Positions 6,918 to 15,531 of a DNA stretch of 26,740 nt are shown here, piece after piece. How positions within the stretch are numbered: the stretch's first letter is position 1; the number at the start of each line of letters is the position of its first letter. The notes under the pieces are model-generated. The model ran no database searches and was not told the origin of the DNA. It saw only the letters and a program-made list of their open reading frames with translations. The position numbers were made by a program, and so were the translations under genes. The stretch is from DATAFF01 sp036265615 (GTDB lineage Bacteria > Pseudomonadota > Alphaproteobacteria > Rhizobiales > Aestuariivirgaceae): assembly GCA_036265615.1 (NCBI GenBank), contig DATAOT010000117.1, positions 1 through 26,740 of the forward strand. Reading direction: 5' to 3'.

Positions 6918-7739
6918 GTGATCGTCGACGAGGACAGGATCGGATGGAGCCGGGACTCGGAGGAGTTTCGCACCAACAGCCAGCGCCTGGCGCAGTTTGC
7001 CGAATCGTTGGGTGACACCAATCCTGATCACCGCGCCGGCCGGATTGCCTCGCCGGTGTTTCACCACGTGCCGGTGATGCAAAGTCTGGTCGAAGTGCTG
7101 AGGACCGTGTCCGACGGTTTTCTGATCCATGGCGAGCAGGATTTCATCTACCACCGGCCGATCGTGCCCGGCCAGCGCCTGTTCTCGCGATCGACCCTCG
7201 TCGGCATCCGCAATTCGGGCGCCGGCGCGCTCTTCCTGGTGCGCTCCGAAACGCGCACCCATGACGGTCAGCCGGTCTCGACGCAGCGCGCCACTTGCCT
7301 GGTCCAGGGCCACAACCTGCCCAGGGATCTCGGCGAGGCCCATCCGGCCAAACCGGCATTCGCCCGCAGCGGCACGCGCGAGGCGGTGACCTTTCCCATC
7401 GATGAGCGCCAGACCTGGCGCTATGCCGAAGCTGCCCGCGACTACTCCCCCTATACGCTCGATTCTGCTGCCGCCAGGGCTCTGGGCCTGCGTGCCGCCA
7501 TCGTCCATGGCATGTGCACGCTGGCGCTGATTGCCCGCGCCGTGGTCGATGGCGCCTGCGCCGGCGACACGCGGCGGATGAAGCGCCTCGGCTGCCGTTT
7601 CTCCCATCCGCTCTATGTCGAGCCGGGGCAGCAATTGCGGGCGGAGCTGTGGCCGGGGCCGACAACGGTCGCCTTCGAGGCCAAGGACCGCAGCGGCAAT
7701 CTTGTCGTGAAGAACGGTTATGCGGAGGTCGGATCATGA
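6918..7739 (+). CDS. Double-hotdog MaoC-type enoyl-CoA hydratase/dehydratase
   Basis: This 273-residue protein has two tandem hotdog halves. The first (about 8-140) reads as an FAS1-like dehydratase domain with hydratase-2-like signature SLGDTNPDH (30-38). The second (about 148-273) is MaoC-like, with YAEAARDYSPYTLD and AIVHGM. The second half has D-x-S-P but Thr where the catalytic His of the G-D-x-N-P-x-H signature is expected, so an active site, if present, may sit in the first half, the reverse of the usual arrangement. The likely reaction is reversible hydration of a 2-enoyl-CoA. The start is a GTG at 6918. Its stop overlaps the CoA ligase start by 4 bp (ATGA), so the genes are translationally coupled. 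Confidence 0.82.
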   Translation: MIVDEDRIGWSRDSEEFRTNSQRLAQFAESLGDTNPDHRAGRIASPVFHHVPVMQSLVEVLRTVSDGFLIHGEQDFIYHRPIVPGQRLFSRSTLVGIRNSGAGALFLVRSETRTHDGQPVSTQRATCLVQGHNLPRDLGEAHPAKPAFARSGTREAVTFPIDERQTWRYAEAARDYSPYTLDSAAARALGLRAAIVHGMCTLALIARAVVDGACAGDTRRMKRLGCRFSHPLYVEPGQQLRAELWPGPTTVAFEAKDRSGNLVVKNGYAEVGS

Positions 7740-9403
7740 TGGAGCGCGTCGAGCTCGGCACGACCGATGTTCCAAGACGCCCCAAGGAGTGGGTGACGCA
7801 TCAAAACGTGCCGCCCGCATGGACCGCGGTGCCGCAGCAGACGGTGATCCAGATCGTCCATCAGGGCTGTCTCGAGGATCCCTACCGCCCGGTGCTGATC
7901 ATCGAGGACGGGCTGACCATCACCCGCAAGGACTTTCTCGAGCGCTGTCAGCTCTTCGCTGGATATCTGAAGGACAAGGTTAACCCGGGCGACAGCGTCG
8001 CCGTGATGCTCGACAACCGCGTCGAGTTCATGATCGCGCTCTTCGCCATCGTCGCCAACCGTGGCACGCTGGTCTCGATCGCCCCGACCGCACGGCATTT
8101 CGATGCCGGTCACATCATCAGGGATGCCCAGCCGGTGGCAGCGATCTGCGGGCAGCCGCAGGAGCCGATCATCCGGGCAGTGCGCGACAATTCGCCGGCG
8201 CTGCAGCATGTCATCGTTATCGAGGGCGACGAGCCGAACGGGTTGAGCGACTACGGAGCGGGTGTCGAGCCGCTCGATTTTGCCACGGCGGAATGCCGGC
8301 GTGAGGACATCATCACCGTCTATTACACCTCCGGTACGACCGGGCCGCCCAAGGGCTGCATGCTGCATCACGGCTGGTGGCTCAGGGTGATCGACCTCGA
8401 TCTCAGGCTGTTCCGGCGCGGTTGGCAGGACCGCCAGCTCTGCTGCTTGCCGTTCTATTATGCCGACCCGGCCATCCAGCTTCTGACCTCGCTCGCCTCG
8501 CGCGGCACGATGATCGGCATGCGCCGCTTCTCGGTATCGCGGTTCTGGGAGGTGGTGCGGAAATTCGACGCGACGGAGATCCTGTCGATTGCTTCCGTAC
8601 CCGCCCTCCTGATGAAGGGCGAGCCGGGACCGAGCGAACGGGACCACCGCATTCGGCTGGCCATCCATGCCGGGCTGCCGAAGGAGCTTCATGCCCAGAT
8701 GATCGACCGCTATGGTTTTCACTGGCACAACCAATATGGCAGCACGGAGGGCGGCATCATGAGCCGGGTGCCCAACCATCTTGCCGACGAGCTGGTGGGC
8801 TCGGGCACCATGGGCGTCGAACCGCCGGGCGTGACCATCCGGATCGTCGACGAGAATGACAGGGACGTCTCCTTGGGCGAGGCGGGCGAGGCGCTGATCG
8901 GCGGCCCCGAGCTCTATGCCGGCTATCTCAATCGTCCCGAGGTGACTGCCGAGGCCAATCGCGGCGGATGGTACCATTCCGGCGACGTGGTGCGGCGCGA
9001 CGACCGCGGGCTTCTCTACTTTGTCGGCCGCAAGAAGGAGATCATCCGCCGCTCGGGCGAGAACATTTCGGCCGCCGAGGTCGAGGCGGTTCTGCGCTCG
9101 AACCCGAAGATCCTGGAAGTGGCCGTCGTGCCGGTGCCGGACGAATTGCGGGGCGAAGAGGTGAAGGCCTATGTCCAGCTCAATGCCGCAGAGACGCCCG
9201 AGACGCTTCCGCCCGAGGCGCTCATCGATTTCTGCAAGGCCAATCTGGCGTCCTTCAAGGTCCCGCGTTACATCGAATACCGACTGACCGATTTCGAACG
9301 GACGCCATCGATGCGTGTTCACAAGCAATCCTTGCTCAAGGACAAACCGGACCTCAGGGTCGGCTCCTGGGATCGCGAAAGCGGGAAAATCGTCGAGCCA
9401 TGA
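7736..9403 (+). CDS. Acyl-CoA ligase (AMP-dependent synthetase, CaiC-like)
   Basis: This 555-residue ANL-family enzyme activates a carboxylate to acyl-AMP and then acyl-CoA. The P-loop is YYTSGTTGPPKG (about 196-207). Later come YGSTEGG, the hinge-region YHSGDVVRRDDRGLLYFVGRKKEIIRRSG (written in two parts here: YHSGDVV, then GRKKEIIRRSGENISAAEVE), and the C-terminal catalytic Lys in SMRVHKQSL. Overall it resembles the carnitine/crotonobetaine-CoA ligase branch more than long-chain fatty-acid ligases; this is an impression, not a measured match. The ATG at 7736 (ATGATG) overlaps the previous stop, and its own stop overlaps the amidohydrolase ATG (9400). A large antisense frame across this gene is a coding shadow. 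Confidence 0.93.
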   Translation: MMERVELGTTDVPRRPKEWVTHQNVPPAWTAVPQQTVIQIVHQGCLEDPYRPVLIIEDGLTITRKDFLERCQLFAGYLKDKVNPGDSVAVMLDNRVEFMIALFAIVANRGTLVSIAPTARHFDAGHIIRDAQPVAAICGQPQEPIIRAVRDNSPALQHVIVIEGDEPNGLSDYGAGVEPLDFATAECRREDIITVYYTSGTTGPPKGCMLHHGWWLRVIDLDLRLFRRGWQDRQLCCLPFYYADPAIQLLTSLASRGTMIGMRRFSVSRFWEVVRKFDATEILSIASVPALLMKGEPGPSERDHRIRLAIHAGLPKELHAQMIDRYGFHWHNQYGSTEGGIMSRVPNHLADELVGSGTMGVEPPGVTIRIVDENDRDVSLGEAGEALIGGPELYAGYLNRPEVTAEANRGGWYHSGDVVRRDDRGLLYFVGRKKEIIRRSGENISAAEVEAVLRSNPKILEVAVVPVPDELRGEEVKAYVQLNAAETPETLPPEALIDFCKANLASFKVPRYIEYRLTDFERTPSMRVHKQSLLKDKPDLRVGSWDRESGKIVEP

Positions 9404-10824
9404 CCGAGACCAACACCGCGCAGCCGCGCAGCTGCGACCTCCTGATCGTCAACGGCCATGTTCTGACGATGGACGCGAGGCGCTCCGTTCTGCCCGACGG
9501 CGCAATTGCCATTGAGGGCACCCGCATCGCCGCTGTGGGACCGACTGCGGTCATCGACAAGACCTGGCAGGCGAGGCGCCGCATCAATGCCGCAGGCAAT
9601 GTCGTTCACCCCGGCTTCATCGACGGCCACTATCACACGAACCTTCATTTGAGCCGCGGCTCGATCACCGATGATCCGAACCCGCCGAAGGAGGAGGGCG
9701 GCGCCGGGCCCGGGGTGTTCACGCGCTGGATCAACGCGCTGACGGACGAAGATGAGTATGCCAGCGCTCTCATGTCAGCCGTCGAGATGGTCAAGAACGG
9801 CTTCACCGGTTTCGTCGATGCCGCGACATCGTTCTCGCCGGACTCGGTGGCCGCAGCGGTCGAGGCGGTCGGGATCAGGGCCTCGGTGTCCGACTGCATG
9901 CTGTGGGACATCGTTGGAGGCGAGCCCATGGCAGCGGAAATCGCGCGGGCACCGTGCGATGCCAGGCGCGCGAGGCGCGAGCTCGGGCGGCAGCTGAAGC
10001 GCAATCGCGATGCCGATGCGCTGGTGCGCGGCCATGTCGCCCTCTACGGCCTCGGCAGCGCCAGCATCGAGCTGATGCGGGCCGCCCTGTCGCTTGCCGA
10101 CGAGAGCGGCGCGGTGTTTCACCAGCATCAGAACTTCATGGCCGCCGATGCCGCCTATGACCGGGAACGCTTCGGCAAGCCGGCGCTCGTGTATTTTGCC
10201 GAAGAGGGTTTGATCGGCCGCGAGAGCGTCTTCACGCACATGAATGTGCTGACTGATGCCGAGGTCGATGCCGTGGTCGACAGCGGCATGGCGCTGGTCT
10301 GGCACCCTGGAAATTTCATGTATTACGGCATCGCCCAGCAGGCCCGGAGCCGCTTTCCGGAAATGCACCGGCGCGGCACCGCTGTTGCCTTCGGCACCGA
10401 CGTGGCCAAGGCCTGGGCCTTCGGCGAGCTCGGCTTTATCGCCTATCTGGTGAGCCGTGAATGGGGCGACTACGTGCCCTCGGAATCTCTGCTCGAGATC
10501 TTCACCTTGGGTGGCGCACGGGCGCTCGGCCTCGAGCAGGAGGTCGGCAGCATCGAGCCCGGCAAGCGGGCCGACCTTGTCATCCGCAGTGCCGAAATGC
10601 CGGATGCGCAGCCCAATGTCGCGCCGGTCAAGCAGCTTATGCTGGTCAGCCGCACCAAGGGCGTCGACACGGTGTTGTGCAACGGCGAGGTGCTGGTGAG
10701 GCGCGGCAGCCTGACCCGGCTCGACGAGGCCGAGGCCTATTCATTGGGGCGCGCCTCGGCGAAGCGGATGGCCGAGCGGGCTGGCGTCAAGCTCAGGAAC
10801 AAATGGCCGGTCGCTGCGCAATGA
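9400..10824 (+). CDS. Amidohydrolase-superfamily metal-dependent hydrolase (ATZ/TRZ-MTA deaminase type)
   Basis: This 474-residue enzyme has the composite beta-sandwich (residues 12-65 and the C-terminal part after 385) and a TIM barrel. Metal ligands are visible: HPGFIDGHYH (H77, H79), FHQHQNF (H241/H243), FTHMNVL (H280) and GTD (D334). The spacing fits mononuclear subtype-III enzymes that deaminate or dechlorinate rings or hydrolyse C-N bonds. The real substrate is unknown. Translation is coupled to the CoA ligase by ATGA overlap, which is odd for a purine-type deaminase and suggests it prepares an N-containing substrate for CoA activation. A longer reading starting at 8968 overlaps the ligase and is not real. 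Confidence 0.9.
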   Translation: MTETNTAQPRSCDLLIVNGHVLTMDARRSVLPDGAIAIEGTRIAAVGPTAVIDKTWQARRRINAAGNVVHPGFIDGHYHTNLHLSRGSITDDPNPPKEEGGAGPGVFTRWINALTDEDEYASALMSAVEMVKNGFTGFVDAATSFSPDSVAAAVEAVGIRASVSDCMLWDIVGGEPMAAEIARAPCDARRARRELGRQLKRNRDADALVRGHVALYGLGSASIELMRAALSLADESGAVFHQHQNFMAADAAYDRERFGKPALVYFAEEGLIGRESVFTHMNVLTDAEVDAVVDSGMALVWHPGNFMYYGIAQQARSRFPEMHRRGTAVAFGTDVAKAWAFGELGFIAYLVSREWGDYVPSESLLEIFTLGGARALGLEQEVGSIEPGKRADLVIRSAEMPDAQPNVAPVKQLMLVSRTKGVDTVLCNGEVLVRRGSLTRLDEAEAYSLGRASAKRMAERAGVKLRNKWPVAAQ

Positions 10825-10851
10825 TCCAGTTCAGGATGCCAATTTGGTAAC

Positions 10852-12012
10852 ATGACCACCGTTGAGTTCGTCAGCGTATCGAAGGAGTTCGGACCTGTCC
10901 GGGCGCTGAGCGAGGTGTCGCTGAACGTCAAGTCGGGGGAGTTCGCCACATTGCTCGGTCCGAGCGGATCGGGCAAGACGACGGCACTGTCGCTGCTGTC
11001 CGGCATCATGCAGCCGACCTCCGGGCGGATGCTGATCGGCGGGCGCGACATCACTGATGTACCGGCGGCCCAGCGCAATATCGGGCTCGTGTTCCAGAGC
11101 TATGCGCTGTTCCCGCATATGTCGGTGTTCGAGAACATCGCCTTTCCGCTGCGGGTTCGCCGACTCTCGCAGGCCGAGATCACAGATCGCGTCAAGCAGG
11201 CGCTGGCGCTGGTGCGCCTGGAAGATCTCGGCGGGCGCCGCCCGCACGAGCTGTCCGGCGGCCAGCAGCAGCGGGTGGCACTGGCGCGCGCCATCGTGTT
11301 CAAGCCGGACATCCTGCTGCTCGACGAACCCTTGGCGGCGCTCGACCGCAAGCTCAGGGAGGAGGTGCGCGCCGAAATTCACCAGCTGCAGCGGCGGCTC
11401 GGCATCACCACCATCATGGTCACCCACGACCAGGACGAAGCCTTGTCGATGTCGGACCGCGTCGTGGTGATGAATGCCGGCCGGGTGCAGCAGGTCGACA
11501 CGCCGGACAATGCTTATTACCGGCCGAACAGTCGCTTCGTCGCAGGCTTCCTCGGCCTCGCCAATTTCCTTGATGGCGAGATCGATTCCTCTCCGGGCAG
11601 CTGCGCCATCCGTCTGGACAGCGGGGAATCCATCGCCGTGACCCCGAGCAGCACGCCGCTTGCAGGCCGCGTCTGCGGCGTCATCCGCCCCGAGGACGTC
11701 AAGCTCGTGAATGGCAGCGGCGGCGGCATTGTCAAGGGCACCGTGCGCGAGGCGGTGTTTCTCGGCGAGACCGTGCGCTATGCGGTGCGGCTCGACAGCG
11801 GTCTTGACATGACGGCGCATGTCAGCGGCTCGCGGCAGCGCTTCGCCGAGGGCAAGCGGGTTGAGCTTGCCTGGGATCCCGCCCGGGTGTGGCTGATCCC
11901 GGCCGAAACCATGTCGGCAGCCACCGTTGATCGTGATTTCAGCCGGAGGCAGAGCGGCATTCACAATCAAACTCTGTCGAACTTGAAGGGTAAAGGAGAA
12001 GGAAATGCCTAA
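10852..12012 (+). CDS. ABC importer ATP-binding protein, polyamine/opine (PotA-like) type
   Basis: This 386-residue ATPase has Walker A GPSGSGKT (36-43), a Q-loop near FQSY (81-84), signature LSGGQQQR (134-141), Walker B ILLLDEP (154-160), H-loop H192 and a C-terminal TOBE domain (about 270-365; RPEDVKL). It powers import through the two permeases encoded downstream. It starts 27 bp after the amidohydrolase and has only a weak ribosome site. Its last codons run over the strong ribosome site of the next gene and overlap its ATG by 8 bp, giving an unusual Lys/Gly-rich tail. This suggests coupled translation. Confidence 0.93.
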   Translation: MTTVEFVSVSKEFGPVRALSEVSLNVKSGEFATLLGPSGSGKTTALSLLSGIMQPTSGRMLIGGRDITDVPAAQRNIGLVFQSYALFPHMSVFENIAFPLRVRRLSQAEITDRVKQALALVRLEDLGGRRPHELSGGQQQRVALARAIVFKPDILLLDEPLAALDRKLREEVRAEIHQLQRRLGITTIMVTHDQDEALSMSDRVVVMNAGRVQQVDTPDNAYYRPNSRFVAGFLGLANFLDGEIDSSPGSCAIRLDSGESIAVTPSSTPLAGRVCGVIRPEDVKLVNGSGGGIVKGTVREAVFLGETVRYAVRLDSGLDMTAHVSGSRQRFAEGKRVELAWDPARVWLIPAETMSAATVDRDFSRRQSGIHNQTLSNLKGKGEGNA

Positions 12013-13030
12013 GGCGAAAGTGTTCGGCCTCTCTGCGGTGACTGCGGCCGCAATGATGGCGTTTGCCATGCCGGCATTGGCCCAAGTGAAGGAGCTGCAC
12101 GTGATGGATGCAGGCGGCCAATGGGGCGATGCCGTGGCCAAATGCATCGACGAGCCGCTGCTCAAGGAAAAGGGCATCAAGGTCGTCACCGAGACGCCCG
12201 GCGGCTATGCCAAGATGGCGGCACAAGCCAAGTCCGGAGTGATCAACAATGTCGCAACCGATGGCTCGACCTCCGAGCTCGCGCGCATGGCTGCCGAAGG
12301 GCTCCTCGAGGAAATCGATTGGGGGGCCATCAATCCGATGCCGATGTTCGACGAAGCCAAGAACAAATACGGTTTCGGCTCATCCTACTATTCGACCATC
12401 ATGGCCTGGCGAAAGGGCGTGCCCGCACCGAGCAACTGGGTCGAGTTCTTCGACACCGAGAAGTTCCCCGGCAAACGTGCCCTGCCCGACTATCCCGACT
12501 ATGTGCTGCCCTTCGCGGCCATGGCCGACGGCATGACGCCTGAGGAGATCAGCAAGGGCATCGATCTCGATCGCGCCTTCAAGACCCTCAAGCGGGTGAA
12601 GAAGGACACGATCTGGTGGCAGGCCGGCGCCCAGCCGCCGCAATTGCTCAAGGACAATGAGGCGCAATACGCCATCTCGTGGTCCGGTCGGGTGGTGGGA
12701 CAGGACGGTGTCGAGACGTCCTTCAATCAGGGCATGCTGGACATGTCGTGGTTCATGATCGCAAAGGGGGCGTCCGAGGACCAGAAGAAGATGCTCTATC
12801 AGTGGTTCCACGAGCAGACGATCCCGGAGAAGCAGGCCTGCGTGGCGCAGTACATCTCCTATCCAGGGCCGAGCCCCGAGCTCGAGAAGCTGCTGCCCAA
12901 GGACAAGCTCAACCAGTTCCCGACCTATAGCGAGAACAAGAAGGTGCAGTGGCTTATCAACGGCGACTGGTGGTTCAAGAACGCTGCCGAGATCGAGAAG
13001 CGCTGGAACGAGTTCAAGCTGGAGCAGTAG
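12005..13030 (+). CDS. Periplasmic substrate-binding protein of a Pot-type ABC importer
   Basis: This 341-residue protein has a clear Sec signal peptide: a basic start (MPKAK), a hydrophobic core and the AMPALA cleavage site at about residue 26. The mature part is a PotD/PotF-like (SBP_bac) type-II binding fold with DGSTSEL, GSSYYSTIMAW, NWVEFFDTEKFPGKRALPDY and SYPGPSP typical of family members that bind polyamines, opines or other small amines and acids. The ATG at 12005 has an excellent AAGGAGAAGG ribosome site. It sets the specificity of the importer, but the ligand cannot be read from sequence. Confidence 0.92.
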   Translation: MPKAKVFGLSAVTAAAMMAFAMPALAQVKELHVMDAGGQWGDAVAKCIDEPLLKEKGIKVVTETPGGYAKMAAQAKSGVINNVATDGSTSELARMAAEGLLEEIDWGAINPMPMFDEAKNKYGFGSSYYSTIMAWRKGVPAPSNWVEFFDTEKFPGKRALPDYPDYVLPFAAMADGMTPEEISKGIDLDRAFKTLKRVKKDTIWWQAGAQPPQLLKDNEAQYAISWSGRVVGQDGVETSFNQGMLDMSWFMIAKGASEDQKKMLYQWFHEQTIPEKQACVAQYISYPGPSPELEKLLPKDKLNQFPTYSENKKVQWLINGDWWFKNAAEIEKRWNEFKLEQ

Positions 13031-13035
13031 CAAAG

Positions 13036-13902
13036 GTGACGACGGTTATTCATGCGGGCGAGATCAACCTCGCCCGCCATGAATGGCGCTGGGAGGGTAT
13101 CGGTTTCCTGGCGCCGCTGTTCCTGTTTGCGCTGATCGTGTTCGATATGCCGCTGCTGATCGTCGTGTTCTGGAGCTTCAGCGATCCTGCCGCCGGTTTC
13201 CCCTCGCTCGGCAGCTACCAGGCGTTCATCGAATCAGGCAGCTACGCGCGGATCATCTGGCGAACTTTCCTGATCGCCGGGGAGGTTACGATCGCCACGG
13301 CGCTGCTCGGCTATCCTCTCGCCTACTGGATCAGCCGCCTCGAGCAGCGCTCGCAGCTGATCGCCATCGGTATCGTCACCATGACGTTCTGGGTCTCGAT
13401 CCTGGTGCGGACCTACGCCTGGATCGTCATGCTGGGCAATGGCGGCATCCTCAACCGCTGGCTGCTGTCCCTCGGTCTCGTCTCGCGGCCGGTCGAGTTC
13501 CTCTACAACGAACGCGGCGTGGCCATCGGCATGATCAATGTTCTGCTGCCCTTTCTCGTCCTGCCGCTCTATGCTGCCATGCGGCGTATCGATCCGCGCC
13601 TGCTCCATGTTGCGGAAACCCTCGGTGCGTCGCGGCTTCAGATCTTCTGGCGGGTGTTCTTCCCGCTCACTGCGCCTGCGCTAGGGGCGAGCATGGTGCT
13701 CGTTTTCATCCTGAGCCTCGGCTTCTACATCACCCCGGCAATCCTTGGCGGCGGACGCGTGCCGCTCATCGCCAACATGATGGATCTCCTGATAAACAAG
13801 TTTGCGCGTTGGGAGATGGCGGCCGTCAATTCGGTGGTGCTGCTGACCGCGACGCTCGCCTTCTACGCTCTTTATCAGCGGCTCCGAGGCAAGGCGACAT
13901 GA
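13036..13902 (+). CDS. ABC importer permease (PotB-like)
   Basis: This 288-residue inner-membrane protein has about six transmembrane segments, beginning with FLAPLFLFALIVFDMPLLIVV. The EAA loop that docks the ATPase is AETLGASRLQIFWRVFFP, near residue 190. I choose the GTG at 13036, five bases after the binding-protein stop, with GGAG at 13021; longer frames overlap the binding protein. The stop overlaps the next permease start by ATGA. It pairs with the following gene to form the channel. Confidence 0.92.
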   Translation: MTTVIHAGEINLARHEWRWEGIGFLAPLFLFALIVFDMPLLIVVFWSFSDPAAGFPSLGSYQAFIESGSYARIIWRTFLIAGEVTIATALLGYPLAYWISRLEQRSQLIAIGIVTMTFWVSILVRTYAWIVMLGNGGILNRWLLSLGLVSRPVEFLYNERGVAIGMINVLLPFLVLPLYAAMRRIDPRLLHVAETLGASRLQIFWRVFFPLTAPALGASMVLVFILSLGFYITPAILGGGRVPLIANMMDLLINKFARWEMAAVNSVVLLTATLAFYALYQRLRGKAT

Positions 13903-14714
13903 GCGCTCCCGCAACCTTGTCGCGTCATCAACCGCCGTGGCTCGCCGCCCTCGGCTATCTTACCCTTCTCTTCATGTGCCTGCCGGTGCTGATCGTTGTG
14001 CCGATGTCCTTTTCAAGCGCCCAGTCGCTGGAATTCCCGCCTCCAGGCCTGTCGCTGCGCTGGTATGCAGCGTTCTTCGGCAACGAGATATGGGCGCAAG
14101 CCGGCGTCAATTCGCTGCTGCTCGCGACCCTCGCCAGCTCGATCGCCCTGGTGCTCGGGACGCTTGCCGCCTATGGCCTGGTCCGCGGCACTTTTCCCGG
14201 CAAGGCGCTGATCGAGGCGAATTTCATGGCCCCGATGATCGTTCCCTCCATCATCACCGCGGTGGCGCTGTTCATCGTCTTCGCCAGGCTCAGGATTCTC
14301 GGCACGTTCTTCGGCCTGGTGCTTGGTCATACAATCCTTGTCATCCCCTACGTGGTGCTGATAATGCAGGTCGCGATCAGGGCATTCGACATTCGCATCG
14401 AGCATGTCGCCGCCACGCTCGGGGCGAGCCGGATGGTGATCCTTCGCAAGATCGTGGTGCCGAATCTGCTGCCGAGCGCCGCTGCGGCGTGGATCTTCGC
14501 CTTCGTGATCAGCTTTGATGAGGTGGTGGTGACGCTGTTTCTCGCCGGAACCAATATGACCATCCCGAAGCGGATGTTCAACGAGCTGATCATGCAGATC
14601 AACCCGACGATCACCGCCGTCGCCACCCTGTTGATCGGCTTCAACGTCCTTGCCCTCGCCCTCATTCTTCTTTTGGCGAAGCGCAGCCGACATCTGCGAA
14701 GGAGCTTGGCATGA
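13899..14714 (+). CDS. ABC importer permease (PotC-like)
   Basis: This 271-residue membrane protein has about six transmembrane segments and the EAA loop VAATLGASRMVILRKIVVP, near residue 170. The conserved ISFDEVVVTLFLAG segment is characteristic of PotC/YdcV-type permeases. The ATG at 13899 overlaps the previous stop, and its own stop overlaps the next hydratase start (14711) by ATGA. The transporter is thus embedded in one transcript with the CoA enzymes, strong context evidence that it imports the pathway substrate. Confidence 0.93.
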   Translation: MSAPATLSRHQPPWLAALGYLTLLFMCLPVLIVVPMSFSSAQSLEFPPPGLSLRWYAAFFGNEIWAQAGVNSLLLATLASSIALVLGTLAAYGLVRGTFPGKALIEANFMAPMIVPSIITAVALFIVFARLRILGTFFGLVLGHTILVIPYVVLIMQVAIRAFDIRIEHVAATLGASRMVILRKIVVPNLLPSAAAAWIFAFVISFDEVVVTLFLAGTNMTIPKRMFNELIMQINPTITAVATLLIGFNVLALALILLLAKRSRHLRRSLA

Positions 14715-15133
14715 GCGGCCTCGGAAGCGAGGTTCTCGCCGAATGGACCCACCCGGTGGAATGGGGCAAGGTGCGGGAGTTCGCCCGCGCCGTGCATGAT
14801 CCGCGGCTTGGCCGCGAGCCGCCGGTGCCGCCGCTCACTTTTCCGGCCGTGCTCACCGCGCAGTTCGTCGAGCGGTTCGTGAGCGAGCTCCTGCCGCTCG
14901 ACCGCCGACGCACGGTGCATGGCGAGCAGGAGTATGAATATCTCAGGCCGCTTCAAATCGGCCAGCAGGTCCGGTGCACCGCTCGCATCACCCGCGATGA
15001 CGTCAAGCAAGGTAGAAGAGGCGGCCGGATGCGGCTGGTGACGGTCGAGGTCGAGCTCGCGGACGCGCAGTCCGGTGAAGTCATCGGCTTTGAACGGATG
15101 ACGGCCATCGAGCAGGAGGCAAACGGCCCATGA
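14711..15133 (+). CDS. FAS1-like dehydratase-domain protein (MaoC N-terminal type), hydratase subunit
   Basis: This 140-residue single-hotdog protein resembles the N-terminal, structural half of hydratase-2 enzymes. PPLTFPAVLTAQF (about 40-52) and HGEQEYEYLRPLQIGQQV (74-91) are typical. It lacks a clear G-D-x-N-P-x-H catalytic signature (the equivalent area reads ARAVHDPRLG). It probably forms a heterodimer with the next gene product, like HadA/HadB-type pairs. ATGA overlaps at both ends (14711 and 15130) support tight stoichiometric co-translation. Confidence 0.82.
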   Translation: MSGLGSEVLAEWTHPVEWGKVREFARAVHDPRLGREPPVPPLTFPAVLTAQFVERFVSELLPLDRRRTVHGEQEYEYLRPLQIGQQVRCTARITRDDVKQGRRGGRMRLVTVEVELADAQSGEVIGFERMTAIEQEANGP

Positions 15134-15531
15134 ACATTGCCGCACTTCCCGATCCGCCGGCCTTTCGCTTTGGCCCGATTACGCGGCCGGACCTCGTACG
15201 CTATGCCGGTGCCTCCGGCGACTTCAACCCGCTGCATTATGATGACGCATTTGCCCGCAGCGCCGGTCTGCCAGGCGTCATGGCGCATGGCATGTTCTCG
15301 GCAGGATTGCTCGGCTCGTTCCTGGCGTCGTGGATCGAGGACCGCCAGGTGCGTCGCTTCAAGCTGCGCTTTCGGGCACCCGTCTGGCCAGGCGACACGG
15401 TGCACGCCAGAGGTTCTGTGACCCGCATCCGGCAATCCGGCTCGACGACGGTGGCCGAGCTTGCGCTGGCGCTCTGTCGTGATGATCGATCCGAGGTGGT
15501 CACGGCCACGGCCGAGGTGGAATGCCCATGA
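15130..15531 (+). CDS. MaoC-type (R)-specific enoyl-CoA hydratase subunit
   Basis: This 133-residue hotdog protein has a complete hydratase-2 signature: YAGASGDFNPLHYDDAFA (25-42), with catalytic D31 and H36, followed by GVMAHGMFSAG. It hydrates trans-2-enoyl-CoA to (R)-3-hydroxyacyl-CoA or runs the reverse reaction. It most likely works as a heterodimer with the preceding FAS1-type subunit. Its stop overlaps the aminotransferase start (15528) by ATGA. Confidence 0.88.
   Translation: MNIAALPDPPAFRFGPITRPDLVRYAGASGDFNPLHYDDAFARSAGLPGVMAHGMFSAGLLGSFLASWIEDRQVRRFKLRFRAPVWPGDTVHARGSVTRIRQSGSTTVAELALALCRDDRSEVVTATAEVECP

Noticed and set aside
7718..9328. 536-codon minus-strand frame opposite the CoA ligase
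   Set aside because: The plus frame encodes all ANL motifs; the antisense product is His/Asp/Arg-rich with no family resemblance, a codon-bias shadow.
8968..9399. N-terminal extension of the amidohydrolase frame
   Set aside because: It lies within the CoA ligase in another frame; the ATG at 9400 in ATGA overlap starts the recognisable protein.
10309..10319. GGAAATTTC inside the amidohydrolase gene, resembling the operator core
   Set aside because: It is shorter than the core, within conserved coding sequence (PGNFM) and far from any promoter.
10839..10847. CCAATTTGG palindrome before the PotA-like gene, considered as a third operator copy
   Set aside because: It lacks the GGAAA/TTTCC core, is only 9 bp and sits in a 27-bp intra-operon gap.
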